The notes under the pieces are model-generated. The model was not told the DNA's origin. It did no database searches and saw only the letters and a program-made list of their open reading frames with translations. The position numbers and the translations under genes were made by a program. This document shows positions 45,633-56,485 of a DNA stretch of 64,000 bases, one piece after another. Origin of the DNA: Salvator merianae (lineage: Eukaryota; Chordata; Lepidosauria; Squamata; Teiidae); contig QVOM02000073.1 in the NCBI GenBank assembly GCA_003586115.2, positions 35,902,305-35,966,304 of the forward strand, written 5' to 3'. Position 1 is the first letter of the stretch. The number at the start of each line of letters is the position of its first letter.

Positions 45633-46411
45633 ATTAGCAATGTTTTAGTAGCAAGCTGAGATGGAAATCCAGTAGTCCTGTGAAGGGCATGTTGTGGCTC
45701 ACACAATCTACTGAGTCTCCTTTTTGTGGGTAGAGAGGTCTCACTACAGAAAGTGAGGTCTACAGATACCTTCTTCTTGGTGCTGCAGAAAGATTCCCAC
45801 CTGGTTCTTGTCCAGTGTCACAGTTCTAATGCTGGAGAGGGCAAAAGCAAGGCCCTTCTGTTCATACTCCCCCTATTGGCAGGGGACCTACACAGCATGT
45901 TTTTGTAAAAAATATAATTAAAAACACAGTAAGAATACAACACATACACAGCATTAAAAACAAAACGAAGTTAGAGATTTATATACCACTAGCAGCAGAA
46001 CCTTCCAAAACTAATATTTCTTCATCATCAAGTAAAAAACAGTTGCAGAAAGCACCCCTGTGTTTCAGGGTGACATGTCCCATTGAGAAGTAGGAAGAAA
46101 ACTGCCACTTTTTTTGAGGAATATCTTGTTCACTTCCTGGCTGTCTGCCTTGTCTGGCTGTTGGAGTAAGATTTGGGAGTCTACAACGGAAACCTCACTT
46201 GCCCATGAAAGCTGCTTGGGCTACTCATTGCTTCTCAGCATAACCTACCTCCCAGGGCTCCTGATAAAATGGAAAAGAAGAGAATATTCTTCACTGTCTT
46301 TAGCCTTTCCAGATAAAGGTAGGTTAGAAATGCAAATACAATAAACACAGATAAAAATACCTGATCAGATTCAGTGATTGCCTCAGAGATCAAAGGGAAT
46401 TCTGCCCAGAT
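45633..46411. other. Unassigned DNA
   Basis: An A-rich stretch (45907-45967) leads into TTAGAGATTTATATACCACTAG, which may be another LINE/SINE tail. Nothing else recognised. Confidence 0.35.
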
Positions 46412-46592
46412 ACAGAAAGCTGCCTCATATTAAATCAGATCCATCTGGTGCAAGTATTTTCTACACTGATTGGTATGATTGGTGCAAGTCCTGGCGTTTC
46501 TGGTGGGAGATGCCTTAGCCCTGCCTGTAGATATTACAGATTAAACCTGGGACCTTCTGCGTGCAAAGCCAATGATCTGCAGTTGACCAGGG
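46412..46592 (-). mobile_element. tRNA-derived SINE (S family), antisense
   Basis: The left edge ACAGAAAGCTGCCTCATATT is the inverse of the SINE tail. The right end (TTAAACCTGGGACCTTCTGC, GTGCAAAGCCAATGATCTGC) is the inverse of a tRNA-like head with a GGTTTAATC box B. Confidence 0.7.
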
Positions 46593-47372
46593 GCCTTGAC
46601 ATTCACCCAAGCTCTAAACACCCAGTTACTTGCACAAAGACAAAAAACTCATGTTCAGCTAAGAGTGCTTACAACTCTGACATCCTTTATTCTTCTGTGC
46701 ATTAAAAAGACAGAAATCCTAAATCTCAGTGAAAATTGCATGAGAGATATCTTCAAGGGAATGGGAACTGGACTCTCTTCCTGCCCTACTGACTCTTCTA
46801 ACGTATCTCAAAGGCAGGACATTGACCTAGGTTGGGTGCCAGCAAGAAATTCCTGCCTGCCCTCTCTCCAGATGGGACTCATCTCTGTGTTTACGCAACC
46901 CAAGGAGTCAGTAGAATTAAGCACTTTTCATTTTGCCCTTTTTTGAGAACTGGGATTTTAATTCCCACCAATGTTCTTTTCCAGCAAGCTTAAAATAAGC
47001 CCTTTAGGCTGTGGTGTCTAGCGTTGTGCAAATATGGACTTGTGCAGAGAGCTATGACACAATGAGAAGGCTATTTACTGTTTATGGGTAGGGGGTGGGG
47101 TGAGAGGAGATGGCCAGGAAGTGATGGGAGGGGCAGCAGGAAAGCCACAGATCTTCATGCCCCCATATGGCCATTCTTTAAACAGCAAGCGCCTTGCTCT
47201 ATTGGACACTGGCATGATGAAATGCAGTCAGCTTTAGTGTATGGGAACACAGATAGTGAGCAAGACATAGTCTGCGCCAGATGTGCAGTTCCATAACTTG
47301 TATCCGAAAAGAAAAAAGCCTGTGGAGAAAGGGAAGGACACAAACTTCATATGCTGTACCCTTGTACTCAGA
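46593..47372. other. Unassigned DNA
   Basis: Nothing recognised. Confidence 0.35.
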
Positions 47373-47570
47373 GGCTGTGTTCAGACATAACAAAAGGGGC
47401 GACTTGGAGGTGACTCATAGAGACAGTGTGTGGCCCTCATGTTCTCAAGTCTTCTCTAATCCACCTTTTCTAGCATAGAATGTTCATGAGAGGGGGGAAG
47501 GGCAGACTGGTGTGTGAACAATCCCACCTCGAAACTGTCTTTGAGCTGAGATGCTTTTTTTCGTGCAGAG
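47373..47570. mobile_element. Family D element, copy D2 (right end missing)
   Basis: Begins GGCTGTGTTCAGACATAACA and shares GGGGC...GGGCAGACTGRYRTGTGAACAATCCCACCT and a following AAGATGCTTT-like stretch with D1 (61391-62014). The right terminal repeat is not recognisable. Confidence 0.65.
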
Positions 47571-47890
47571 GTGTAGATTCTCAGAGTCTATTCATTTGGA
47601 CTACAACATTCCCTGAGAATGGATGACTGAACTCTGACAACAGTTTCTAAAGCAGCCTTTTCCAGCCTGCCTGATTACCCATCAGACCCAAGTAGCACAA
47701 GGGCACCAAGCTGGGCAAATCTCCTCTGACAGATGGACGTTCAAGAGAATTATGCAAATAATTGTTTGGGGTGAAGAACCATCATCAGTCTTCATATTAT
47801 TTAGAGTGAAAGGAAAGGGAGAGAAGCTCTTTACAAAAATACTCAACCCCCTTGCTGTGATACTCTGTTTTAGCCAAATTACAACTCTTG

Positions 47891-49090
47891 GGCCGCATTC
47901 CAACACGGCATTTAATCAGTTTACAGGCCGTCTTCAGTTCCCGCCGTCCCGACATGATCTTGCCGTTCCGTAGTTTTTCTGGACTATATCGGCGAAATCC
48001 AGACTACTTTGTATTTGGATTTAATGAAGTCTCAAGCCGTTCCAGATCATTAGCGCACTTTACTTTGCGATGTGGGAACGGGGAAAGAGACTATTTGGGA
48101 GGGACTGTACTTTTTTGGGGGGGTGCAGAGGGAGAGATCCCCATTTTGTGCCGTCCAATGACAGACTTTGTGGGTGGGCAGGAAGCACAGTAGTTTCCTC
48201 TGCCTCCATTATCCCCCCTTCCATCGCTGCCAGGGGAAAAGAAACCGTCCTCCTTTTTACTTCGCCAAGCTGTGGTCTTTTCTCTTTCTTTATCCCCCAT
48301 TCGACACTGCGAGGAAGAAATTAAAGGCTTCCCCCACTTCCGTCTGCTCTTTAAACCAAAAAATAAACTGCGCCTGTTTGGGATTGCAGTCCTCTTGCCC
48401 CAACAAAGAACCCACTCAAGATGAGTTTTGCCGTCGGCAGGACACAGCTACACAGCGGGGACACATGCCGCTGCGGATGTCTCAGGGGAAGATGAGGCAG
48501 AGTCCATTTGCTGGTGATGACTGCACTGTCAAGATAGTAGAGCCCCCCCCACGTTCCCTCCCCACTTTTTCCCTTCATTACGGACCTCTCCCTGCTTTTG
48601 TGCTACTTTTAAATTGCGCAATTGCGCAAAAGTGCACTTGCAAGGGAGCAGAAATCGCCATCAGCCCTTTAAAAGGCCCTTTAAAAAGCTTGCGGAACAC
48701 AGTTTTAAAGTTCTGCTTGTGTAGATAGAGGCTGTAGTGGGGAGAAGGAGCAAATGGCGAATGACTAGTAACGCTGCCAAGTGAATCCATGTTCTGAGGC
48801 AGCAGCGGGGACATACGGAGAGCAGAGCTTGACTTTCCCGCCCCTGTGACGTCAAGATTTGAATGTTGGGACTGCAACCAACCACTGACTGCATGGGGAG
48901 GGGAATTTGGCAAGGGGTGGAGGCAGAAAAGGTACTGTTTCTCCGTGCCAAGCATGGGAAATATCAGTGTGGGAACGAGCAGGTATGAATTGAGTCCTTG
49001 TTAAACTGTAACTGTGGGAACGACCAGAAGACGAATTCAGTCCTTGTACTCTTCCGATACGGATTAAATTTACGATGTCGGAACGCGGCC
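47891..49090. mobile_element. Family G non-autonomous DNA transposon, copy G2
   Basis: A 1,200-bp element from GGCCGCATTCCAACACGGC to the inverse (GATGTCGGAACGCGGCC), flanked by TTG on both sides (47888-47890 and 49091-49093). It aligns with G1 over nearly all its length. Shared blocks include TTTAATCAGTTTACAGGCC, CCAATGACAGACTTTGTGGG, CACTTCCGTCTGCTCTTTAA and a GTGACGTCAAG segment. G2 has extra internal sequence (about 48380-48530). A 186-codon frame at 48168-48728 agrees with G1 for only about 25 codons before G1 stops, so coding is unlikely. Confidence 0.9.
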
Positions 49091-49093
49091 TTG

Positions 49094-49947
49094 TTACCCT
49101 TAAAAAACTGAGTTACAGAAACCGGAAGAAATGTTGGCCTCTCTGCCATTCGAGTGCTGCTTGTGATTTCCAGTTTTCTTCTCGGTCACTTACAACAGCG
49201 TACTGTCTGAGAATTCATTGCAAGCACTTCTGAAAAGGGGAGGACGTGTACATGGGGCCCTGGTAACCAATAAGAGACCAGCGTTTTTGGACCACTGAAT
49301 CCAACTCCTTGTTCCATGCTTCACCCAGTAAGTTAATTTATTAATTATGTCAACAATTAGCTTCTGGGTTGCTTCAATTTCTGTATATATGGACTCCCCC
49401 ACAGATAGGGTAACTGAGGGCTTCTTCCTACTTTCAAGATGTCCCACAAAATTGCACAGTATCACACATTTTTGATATTGAGCTTGCTATAAATGACTTC
49501 CAAGCTGGGAAAAAGTTGGTGTGAAAATTGCACAGACTGCAAGGGTGAAACTGCAGGAAGTACATGCAAAGCGTTGGAAAACCTCTCACACATATTTCCT
49601 ACATATCCTAACCCTTAGGGAAACATGGGGCTGTAACGATGTCAAATTTCTGCAGCCACAGGCAAGAACAAGTCATTGCTTACCCATCACAAGGGCTACC
49701 AAGGACTGTTTTTCAAGTTCCTTTTAGCAATTACAAGTGGGCAGTACATCTCTGTGTTGCAAAATGTTAAGGGGAGTGGAAGACTTTATCAAGGGACGCT
49801 TATGGGACAAATGTGCAGAAACATGTCCACAAGTTACATGGGCCTCTCTGGGAAATTTATGAATATAACCTTCCCCATGCTATATTCACCTTAAGACAAA
49901 AGGCCATGAATCCTCACAAAAGCATCCTTGAATTCACATAAGTGAAG
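49094..49947. other. Unassigned DNA
   Basis: Nothing recognised. Confidence 0.35.
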
Positions 49948-50400
49948 CTGCAGGTGTCCAGATGTGGGTTAAAACCCGCAATTTGCCTGAGACTATATTG
50001 GGACTGCCACTTGTATTTGTGGCATTCCTAATATAGTCCCGGGATATTGAGGTGATCTCCTGAAACATTGTTACTATGAAAAATCCAGCAATGATGCTGG
50101 GTTTCCAGTAATAGCAAACACTTACCTGTGTCTGCCTGCTGCTTCTATGATTGTTCCTCCTGAAAATACCCAGATGGCAGATGCTAGTCAAGTGTGAGAT
50201 AAGAAACCAAGGGAAGTGGGTGGGCACTTGGTTGGTTAGCATATGGCTATGTTCAAGAGGAGCAATCACAGAAGCAAGAGGCATAGCGGTAAAAGCCTGA
50301 AATCGCCTCTCACATCTAACGGGAGTGGTGAGGGGCAGTTCTGGGAACTTCTTTAGACCCCACAATTACTTCTTGCCATTTGGAGGCAATCTGAGAAGTC
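49948..50400. repeat. Family I repeat, copy I1
   Basis: Shares with I2 (63464-63890), in the same order, GGTTAAAACCYGCAAT, GGSACTGCCACWTRTATTTGTG, a self-complementary central stretch, CTTACCTSTGTCTG, a GGAAGTGGGTGGNCACTT block and CTTGCCATYTGGAG. Over long stretches it is diverged, so it is old. Class not assigned; the left end GCTGCAGGTGTCCAGATG is a weak match to the GGCYGCATTCAGACA group. Confidence 0.6.
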
Positions 50401-51930
50401 ACAAGGCTCCTTCTGCAGCAACTTCTTGGTTTCTTATTGGAATATTGATTATTTTGTGGGCTTTTGTCTCCTTTTTTTTTAAGTTTCTCCGCAGCTCATT
50501 ATTCATATTCATCCAACCTTTTCTCTATCTCCAGAGAGGTATATTGAGATTTCAATTTAGATTTTAACTGAAAGAAGAGTTCCCTACCGACAAGATGATC
50601 TAGGAAGTCACTGAGAAAAAGGAACTACTTGTCATTTCAGCTCTGAAATCCCTCAAAATTTGCTCACAGCTGGTAGCAGCGGTTTCCTCCCCCCTTGACT
50701 TTGGTGGCGTAGCTTTGTTTCCTAATCTGGGCAAATTCAATCTGGGCAGACAGAGCATTTGACAGCTGTCGATCTTGCCGGGTGAATGAGAGTCGTGTTT
50801 CTTCTGTATTAGTACTGGAAAAAAGAGCTACAGAGGCGATCATTTTTGCTTAGCCCCAAAATAGAAATGTTTCAGAAAAGAGATACATATATAGAGAGAA
50901 TCAGGATCTGCACAATGGTGAATCCTGCCAACAAGCACACTGAGAAGATTATTATGCCAGTTGCGTTCTTCATAAAGTGGCACCATGCTGTTTGCATGTC
51001 TGCCACTGCTCCTGACTGTGCAAAACATTGTGGCCAGGGAACGTTCTTCCCTAGCTTCAATGTTTCTAGCCAGGGATGTTTACCCAACATAGGAAAAGGC
51101 CCTGGAAGTGACCCATTTCCTGTGTTCAGGAAAACAGTGCTTTGTTCTCTGGTCTGAAGAAGAGGTAAATCTGCACCTTTGGCAATAGTGGTGGTGCAAG
51201 AGCAAGTTTTGTCACAGAAATGTCACAAATGATACCCCAAACAGCACAGCAGGGAGGAGGCCAGACTTTCTTAGGAATATGCAGGAAATTCCAGATTTCC
51301 CTAAAGTAAGAGCAAAGGAGAAACATGTTGGTAGTGCAGCAACAGGCAGTCAGGTGTGTTGATTCGCCCAAGTCTCCGGGCAATTACCTGACAATTTTTT
51401 TCTGTGCGTCTGGTAAATCCCTAAGAACACAGCTAAAAAAAAAAAAGGCATTTTGTGCACATCCCCACTTCCAACAGAAATGTAATGTGTGTCATTATTA
51501 CCAGAAAATCCTTCTCTTTGCTGAGTTGCTATCCATGGGACATTTAATATGAACACCAAGATTCCTGCTCTCCCCTTTTAACGTTCTTTGTATTTAAACT
51601 GGACTTGGACTGGGTTCTTGTACAATGTCTTTATGCAGAGGATTGGCTTCTGTAGCAGAGGGGATTGTAAGGAAAATTTAGAAATTTGCAGTCAGACATG
51701 CACAGTTCTTACAATGAGCTACAAGACACTGTTTTTTTCTTCTTGCATCATGTACACGTCTTGCTGCTAAGAGTCAGGTTGCATCCTTACAATAGGGCAC
51801 TGTAGTGCCTCATGGGCCAGAACACTTGCTCAAGCCCCAGGGGCAGGACATGCAATGCCTTTATGCCATGCACCTCACCCTTCATTAACTTCAAAGCTGG
51901 GAAACTTCTGAAGTGACAGCACAACTATAC
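50401..51930. other. Unassigned DNA around a possible exon
   Basis: No transposon recognised. It contains a poly-A run at 51433-51445 and the possible minus-strand exon at about 50872-51010. Confidence 0.35.
50872..51010 (-). other. Possible 3'-terminal exon encoding a membrane segment
   Basis: On the minus strand a frame ending in a stop (50872-50874) encodes AWCHFMKNATG followed by about 28 consecutive mainly hydrophobic residues (IIIFSVCLLAGFTIVQILIL, SIYVSLF). This is the pattern of a last transmembrane helix with a minimal cytoplasmic tail. An AG dinucleotide precedes it near 51008. I do not recognise the protein, hydrophobic frames arise by chance in T-rich DNA, and no partner exon was found. 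Confidence 0.2.
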
Positions 51931-52415
51931 GGGCCTTTCTGCACAGGCCCTTAATCCATATTAAGGGCCCATGTGGTTCAGATGTAGGCCTCCAGATCTG
52001 CACATGAGTGTGAATCTAGGAGGCCCTCCACTCCATTGGTCCAACTCTGCGCAAGACAGACTGAGATCTGGATTAAAGGAGGCCTTAGTCTGGATCTCTG
52101 GTATACCTAATTAACTGAGTCTACCAGCAGGACCAGTGGTCCTGATCTGGAACACAGGAGGCATGCAGAAGGCACGCCTTCCGTGTTTGGCGCTACTGGT
52201 TGATGCCTTTCTTTTGTTCCTAGCCTTCGGAAGCGTGTGGATGCACCTGCGAAGCTAACACAAGCTTTGCGGCTGTGGCACGGGCTAATCTGGATCAGCA
52301 CCATTGCTGCAGATGATGCTGATCCAGGCCAAGCCTTCCTGCAATCTGGATCAGTGGGCCCAGCTAATCCAGACCCACTGATCCAGATCTCTGGCAGTTA
52401 AGTGCAGGAAGGGCC
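51931..52415. mobile_element. Family B non-autonomous DNA transposon, copy B1
   Basis: A 485-bp element starting GGGCCTTTCTGCACAGGCCC and ending AAGTGCAGGAAGGGCC. Flanking triplets TAC and TAT differ at one position. The interior has many ATCTGGATCAG / CTGATCCAGAT motifs in both orientations, giving strong fold-back potential. B2 (54560-55028) is a reverse-oriented, more decayed copy. Confidence 0.8.
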
Positions 52416-52576
52416 TATTTTTTGATGGGCCAAAAATAGTTTTGAAAATCAGCCACTTTGGGCATGTCAAAACATGCTGCAGTGCAGAGCACAGCAGAGG
52501 TAGATTACTCAAGGACCTGCTATCTGTCCACACAATGGCAGCATGAGGGTCTGTGCACAGCCAGCACCCTCAGAGT
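52416..52576. other. Unassigned spacer
   Basis: Nothing recognised. Confidence 0.4.
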
Positions 52577-52995
52577 TTATTATTTAGTTAGTTAGTTAGT
52601 TATTTGCATTTGTATCCCACCTTATAATTGAAGGCGGGTCACAACAACAACAACAACAACAACAACAATAATAATAATAATAATAATAATGAATGTAAAT
52701 GGCACACACTAAAAGAAAATAGCGGTGCCTGAAATTAGGAAGGAAAAGCTGTTAATTTAGTCAAAAGCAAGGGTAAGGAGGTGTGTCTTCACTGCTCTCC
52801 TAAAGATGTAAAGTGAAGATGCTTGACACACCTCAGGGGGGAGAATGTTTCACAGTCTGGGGGCCACCACTGAAAAGGCCCTATCCCGAATGCCTATGCT
52901 TATAGTTATTGAAGGAGGTGGTACAACCAGTAAGGTCTTATCTGCAGATCTTAAGGCATGGGCTGGTCGATATGGGAGAAGGTGTTCCAGTTCCA
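52577..52995 (-). mobile_element. Antisense L2-like LINE 3' part with microsatellite head
   Basis: A (GTTA)n run (52582-52602), TTGTATCCCACCTTATAATT, an (ACA)n(ATA)n array (52641-52690), then AGAATGTTTCACAGTCTGGG and GGGCCACCACTGAAAAGGCC. These are the antisense counterpart of the L2 C-terminal/3' region (the RFWNSL-type block). Family as at 15435-18940. Confidence 0.55.
52641..52690. repeat. Trinucleotide array (ACA)n(ATA)n
   Basis: About nine CAA units grade into about seven ATA units. Confidence 0.95.
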
Positions 52996-53105
52996 GGCCC
53001 CTTCTGCACTGGGCCTTATTTCAGATTATATCCTGAAATAGAGGCATGCCATCTACATGCTAGTGCAGACTATAATCTGGAATAAGGCCCAATGCAGAAA
53101 GGGCC
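52996..53105. mobile_element. Family A palindromic MITE, copy A5 (short)
   Basis: A 110-bp copy with GGCCCCTTCTGCACTGGGCC and the inverse GGCCCAATGCAGAAAGGGCC; part of one arm is deleted. Flanks CCA and CTA do not match exactly. Confidence 0.82.
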
Positions 53106-53544
53106 CTAGATTTTATACAAGTCTACACAAAGTGAGGAAAAATTCAAACTGAGAATTTGCAGTGTCCGTGCAAGTGTAAGTATCCATACCTACTTATCTA
53201 CTTTCTGTAAGTGTTTCTTTGTGCTTTTAGTGAGAGATAACAGCACTACTCCCAGTATTTCCTGCATACAGTTTTCTCCCAGAATTTCCAACCCAGCCAA
53301 GCCCAAAGTCTTCTCCCTCCAAAATCTGTTCAAGACCAATGGCTCCAGGGTCTATCTATCCTGGGAGGGTTGATGTCCAGATCATGTGACTCCTCCTGCA
53401 GGTGGGAATCTGCACTGAACTTCACAGAGCTAAGGAGCTGCAAAAGAACCAGCCTGAGAGACCTAGTCTGGAATGGCAAGCAGATGATCTCAAAAAGCTC
53501 AGACTTTTTTTGCCCCCATTTCTGATTTGACTTCCTTCTCTCTT
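53106..53544. other. Unassigned DNA
   Basis: Nothing recognised. Confidence 0.35.
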
Positions 53545-53557
53545 CAGTTGACTGCTG

Positions 53558-54313
53558 ATTTTTTAATTATTTTTTTAATTATTTTTATTATACAAAAAGA
53601 AGTTGACTGCTGATTTTTAATTAATTTTTAATTCATTATTTTTATTATACTAAAAGAAGTCATTACAAAAAGTAACAAATCATAACAAAAAATTGTTCTG
53701 CCCCCGAAAAAGCATATATTGAAAAATAATGCACCGCCACCTCACTACCCAGCTACCCTTTGTACACACTGGTTGACAACTTTAGATTACTTCTTCCACC
53801 TTCTTTCTCTTTTGTTTTAGCTGGACCAAAGAGTCAGTCTTGTTATTTCTTCTCTCAGTTCTTCCGATACTTGGGGTCTCATTGAAAAATATAATAAATC
53901 TTTCCATTTTTCCTCTGTTTTAGAAAGCAATTTCATACCTTGACTCTTAAATCTTATTAGATAATCCAATTATCTAATGTCAATTTATTATTTTCCCTCC
54001 ATCCCAATACAATTGTTGATTGTGCTGCATATATCATTTGAGCAAATAAATACCGTTTTTCCTCCCTTATTCTCCCTGATGTCACTTCAAAAAAAAAAGC
54101 TAGTTCAGGTGATAAATTCAAATTCATATTTAAAATACCATTAATTTTATTTTGAATATCTCTCCAAAATAGTTTTATAATATTACATTCCCATCAAAGG
54201 TGGAAACATGTACCTCTCTGTCCACACCCATGCCAGCATTGTGGTGACATCGTCGGTATCATATGCGCTGATTGTGATGATGTTCTAAACCATTTATAGA
54301 AATATCTTAAGAA
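53558..54313 (-). mobile_element. L1 LINE 3' end, 5'-truncated, with 13-bp TSD
   Basis: On the minus strand the right part encodes an L1 ORF2 C-terminus: CWHGCGQRGTCFHLWWECNI followed by IKLFWRDIQNKINGILN and, further on, EEKWKDLLYF-type codons. The left side is a T-rich tract, the inverse of a poly-A tail. The insertion is bounded by perfect copies of CAGTTGACTGCTG (53545-53557 and 54314-54326). The left duplication plus part of the tail is itself repeated in tandem with a 55-bp period (second AGTTGACTGCTG at 53601). Confidence 0.88.
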
Positions 54314-54399
54314 CAGTTGACTGCTGTTTTGTACCTGCACAAAAGTCAGATTAGAATTGCACAAACCTGCTTCCTAGATGAAGAGTTTGTTTAAAAGTG

Positions 54400-55920
54400 C
54401 ACATTAGGGTAAAATAAACTGAGACTGAATCCTGACAAGATGGAGGTCCTGTGCATTTCAACCTCTTGAATGAAAGAAGTGGAAAGGTAACCTCTTCTGG
54501 ACAGGATTTTGTTCCCTTGGAAATAACAAGCACAAAGTTTAAGCATACGCCTGGATCCTCGGGCTGCCACTTACGTTCTGCACTTACCTGCTGTTGATTC
54601 AGATCAATAGGTTCAGATTAGCCCACCCCACTGATCCGGATCATTGGGACGCATGGACGGGATCAGCACTGTCTGCACCGATGGTGCTGATCTGGATTAC
54701 CCCACACCATGGTCACAAAGCTCGTACAAACTTTGCAGCCACACCCCCACACATCTGAAGGCTAGGAACAAAAGTTCCTAGCCTCGGGGCCTCCCGTGTT
54801 CTGGATCAGGGCCACTGGTCCTTCTGGTAGACCCAATTAATGGGTTCTACCAGAAATCCGGATTAAGGCCTCCTTTAATCTGGATCTTGTTCTATCTCAT
54901 GCAGACATAGCAGTGCAGCGGGGGATGGGAGGTAGCCTCATAGATCTGCACTAACTTGCAGATCTATGTGGTCCCGACGTGAACTACACGGATCCTTAAC
55001 ACAGATTAAGGGCCCATGCAGAAAAGCCTTCAGGTTGCAGCAGTGACTAGGAATGCCTCATTCCAGCATTGATTAATTAGACAACTCAAGCCCTTCCTAG
55101 GCAAAGATCATCTAGCCGCAGTGAACTATGCTGTTGTAATCTGCATGCTGAACTCCTGTAATGCTCTCTGTGTTCGGCTGCACTTGAAGGAGGTTTGGAA
55201 GCTGTAACCTGTGCAAAATGCTGCTGCAGCCAAGATACATACAAGGGTTTCCTGCCAGACTTTTATCACTCCTGTCCTCAGAAATCTACACAGACTGCCA
55301 CCTTTTAAGGCCTTAAACAACTTGAAATCCAGATATCTGAAGGAGCACTTCTTTTTGTACAGGCTTGACCAGCATCTCGGATCTTCAGAAAAAAATCCTC
55401 TTGGAAATGCCACCCCTCTCAGAGCTTGCTGCAGCTGTGGCCAGGGAGAGGACCTTCTCTGTGGTGGCCCTCAGGTTGCGGAATGGTCTTTCCATACACC
55501 AGGTATGTTCACTGATTAACTTTCAGCATTCAGGGAAAACTTTCAAGAGCTTGCTAGTGCCCCTCCCTTCCTGTGCTATTGTCCCACGGGTTCCTGCAAG
55601 GCTGTGATTGGCTGAGGTGCTCCCCACTGAGCTCTAAGGTGACTCGAGAACACTGAAAAGGTGAATACAGAAGAGTCAACCCAGGCTGCCACTGAGAGGC
55701 GCAAGGGCAACTTCCAGGTAAGACTTTATGGACTCCCCGGCTTAGATGCGCTTGGAAAGTGACCAAAATAGCCTGTCTGCGAACACACCCTTAAACCTCT
55801 CTCTTTTTTAAAATGATTCTGTGTGTTTTACTGAATTTTGTATTGTTTTTATCTTCCTTGTTAACTGCCTTGGGATTTTGATATAGGACAATATAAAAAT
55901 CTAATAAATAAATAAAATTA
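54400..55920 (+). mobile_element. L2 LINE 3' half, split by B2
   Basis: Before B2 the sense strand encodes LRLNPDKMEVLCIS (L2 thumb). After B2 it continues with VTRNASFQH, LDNSSPS, CNSVCGCT-LKEVWKL, KMLLQPRYIQGFPAR, LHRLPPFKALNNLKSRYLKEHFF and FSVVALRLRNGLSIHQ, the usual order of L2 C-terminal blocks. The 3' tail near 55870-55917 ends in AATAAATAAATAAAA. Around 55560-55790 the sequence does not look like L2 and may be a further insertion. Confidence 0.75.
54560..55028. mobile_element. Family B element, copy B2 (reverse, decayed)
   Basis: The right end is GATTAAGGGCCCATGCAGAA-AAGCC, the inverse of the B1 left end. Between lie CTGATCCGGATCATTGGG, ATCTGGATTACCCC and CCTCCTTTAATCTGGATC, each matching B1 in inverse order. 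The left terminus has decayed (GGGCTGCC...TTCTGCACTTACC). It splits an L2 LINE. Confidence 0.72.
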
Positions 55921-56113
55921 GCAAAAGCTCTTTCCTACAAGTTAAAACAAAAGATCTTCCTACTCCAAAAAATGCCCTTTCCCATATCAACATATTATAA
56001 GCCTGTTCTTAAAAGGATTTCTTTGGTATAGTTGACTCTTGCTTTGATCACCAACAAGCCTCTAAATCTCTTCGTTAATTTAATTAAATTTGTATATGTT
56101 TTTGTGTAAGGTA
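55921..56113. other. Unassigned DNA
   Basis: Nothing recognised. Confidence 0.4.
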
Positions 56114-56293
56114 GGCCCTTTTTGCACTTGGCTTTATTCTGGGCTATATCCCAGAATAGGGACCTGCTATCCACACGCTAGTGCAGATTATAGCAGAACC
56201 CAGGTGGGGCCTGCCATAGTTCATAGTAGCATGCAGATGGTGGATCCCTATTCCAAGATATAATCTGGAAAGAGGCCAAGTGCAGAAAGGGCC
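56114..56293. mobile_element. Family A palindromic MITE, copy A6
   Basis: A 180-bp element GGCCCTTTTTGCACTTGGC...GGCCAAGTGCAGAAAGGGCC with GTA on both sides (56111-56113 and 56294-56296). Its centre (CAGGTGGGGCCTGCCATAGT) matches A3 rather than A2/A4, so A3 and A6 form a longer subtype. Confidence 0.92.
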
Positions 56294-56303
56294 GTACTCA
56301 CAC

Positions 56304-56485
56304 AATTGTTGTTAGGTACCACTAAGTTATAACCTCCTGGATTTCATGGGCACAACTATGCAGTTTTTTTGGCAGAGATTCAGAAGTAATTTGCCATTGG
56401 CCACTTCCAGGGAGAGGCTGGGGATCAAACCAGGAACCCTCTGCTTTCCAGGCAGTTTGCGCTACCACTAAGCTACACAGCCACT
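56304..56485 (-). mobile_element. tRNA-derived SINE (antisense), copy R2
   Basis: The minus strand begins near 56485 with a tRNA-like head GTGTAGCTTAGTGGTAGCGC and box B GGTTTGATCCCCAGC, then CAAATTACTTCTGAATCTCTGCC and CATAGTTGTGCCCATGAAATCC. The tail is GGTTATAACTTAGTGGTACC. It is better preserved than R1 and 11 bp from A6. Confidence 0.75.

Noticed and set aside
46535..46592. A functional tRNA gene on the minus strand
   Set aside because: Box A/B-like sequence is part of a SINE; acceptor stem and cloverleaf are not complete.
48168..48728. 186-codon frame inside G2 as a possible transposase
   Set aside because: Only the first about 25 codons are matched in G1, which then stops; no DDE-type motif is visible.
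56420..56485. A functional tRNA gene on the minus strand
   Set aside because: The tRNA-like head continues straight into a SINE body and tail shared with 2731-2966.
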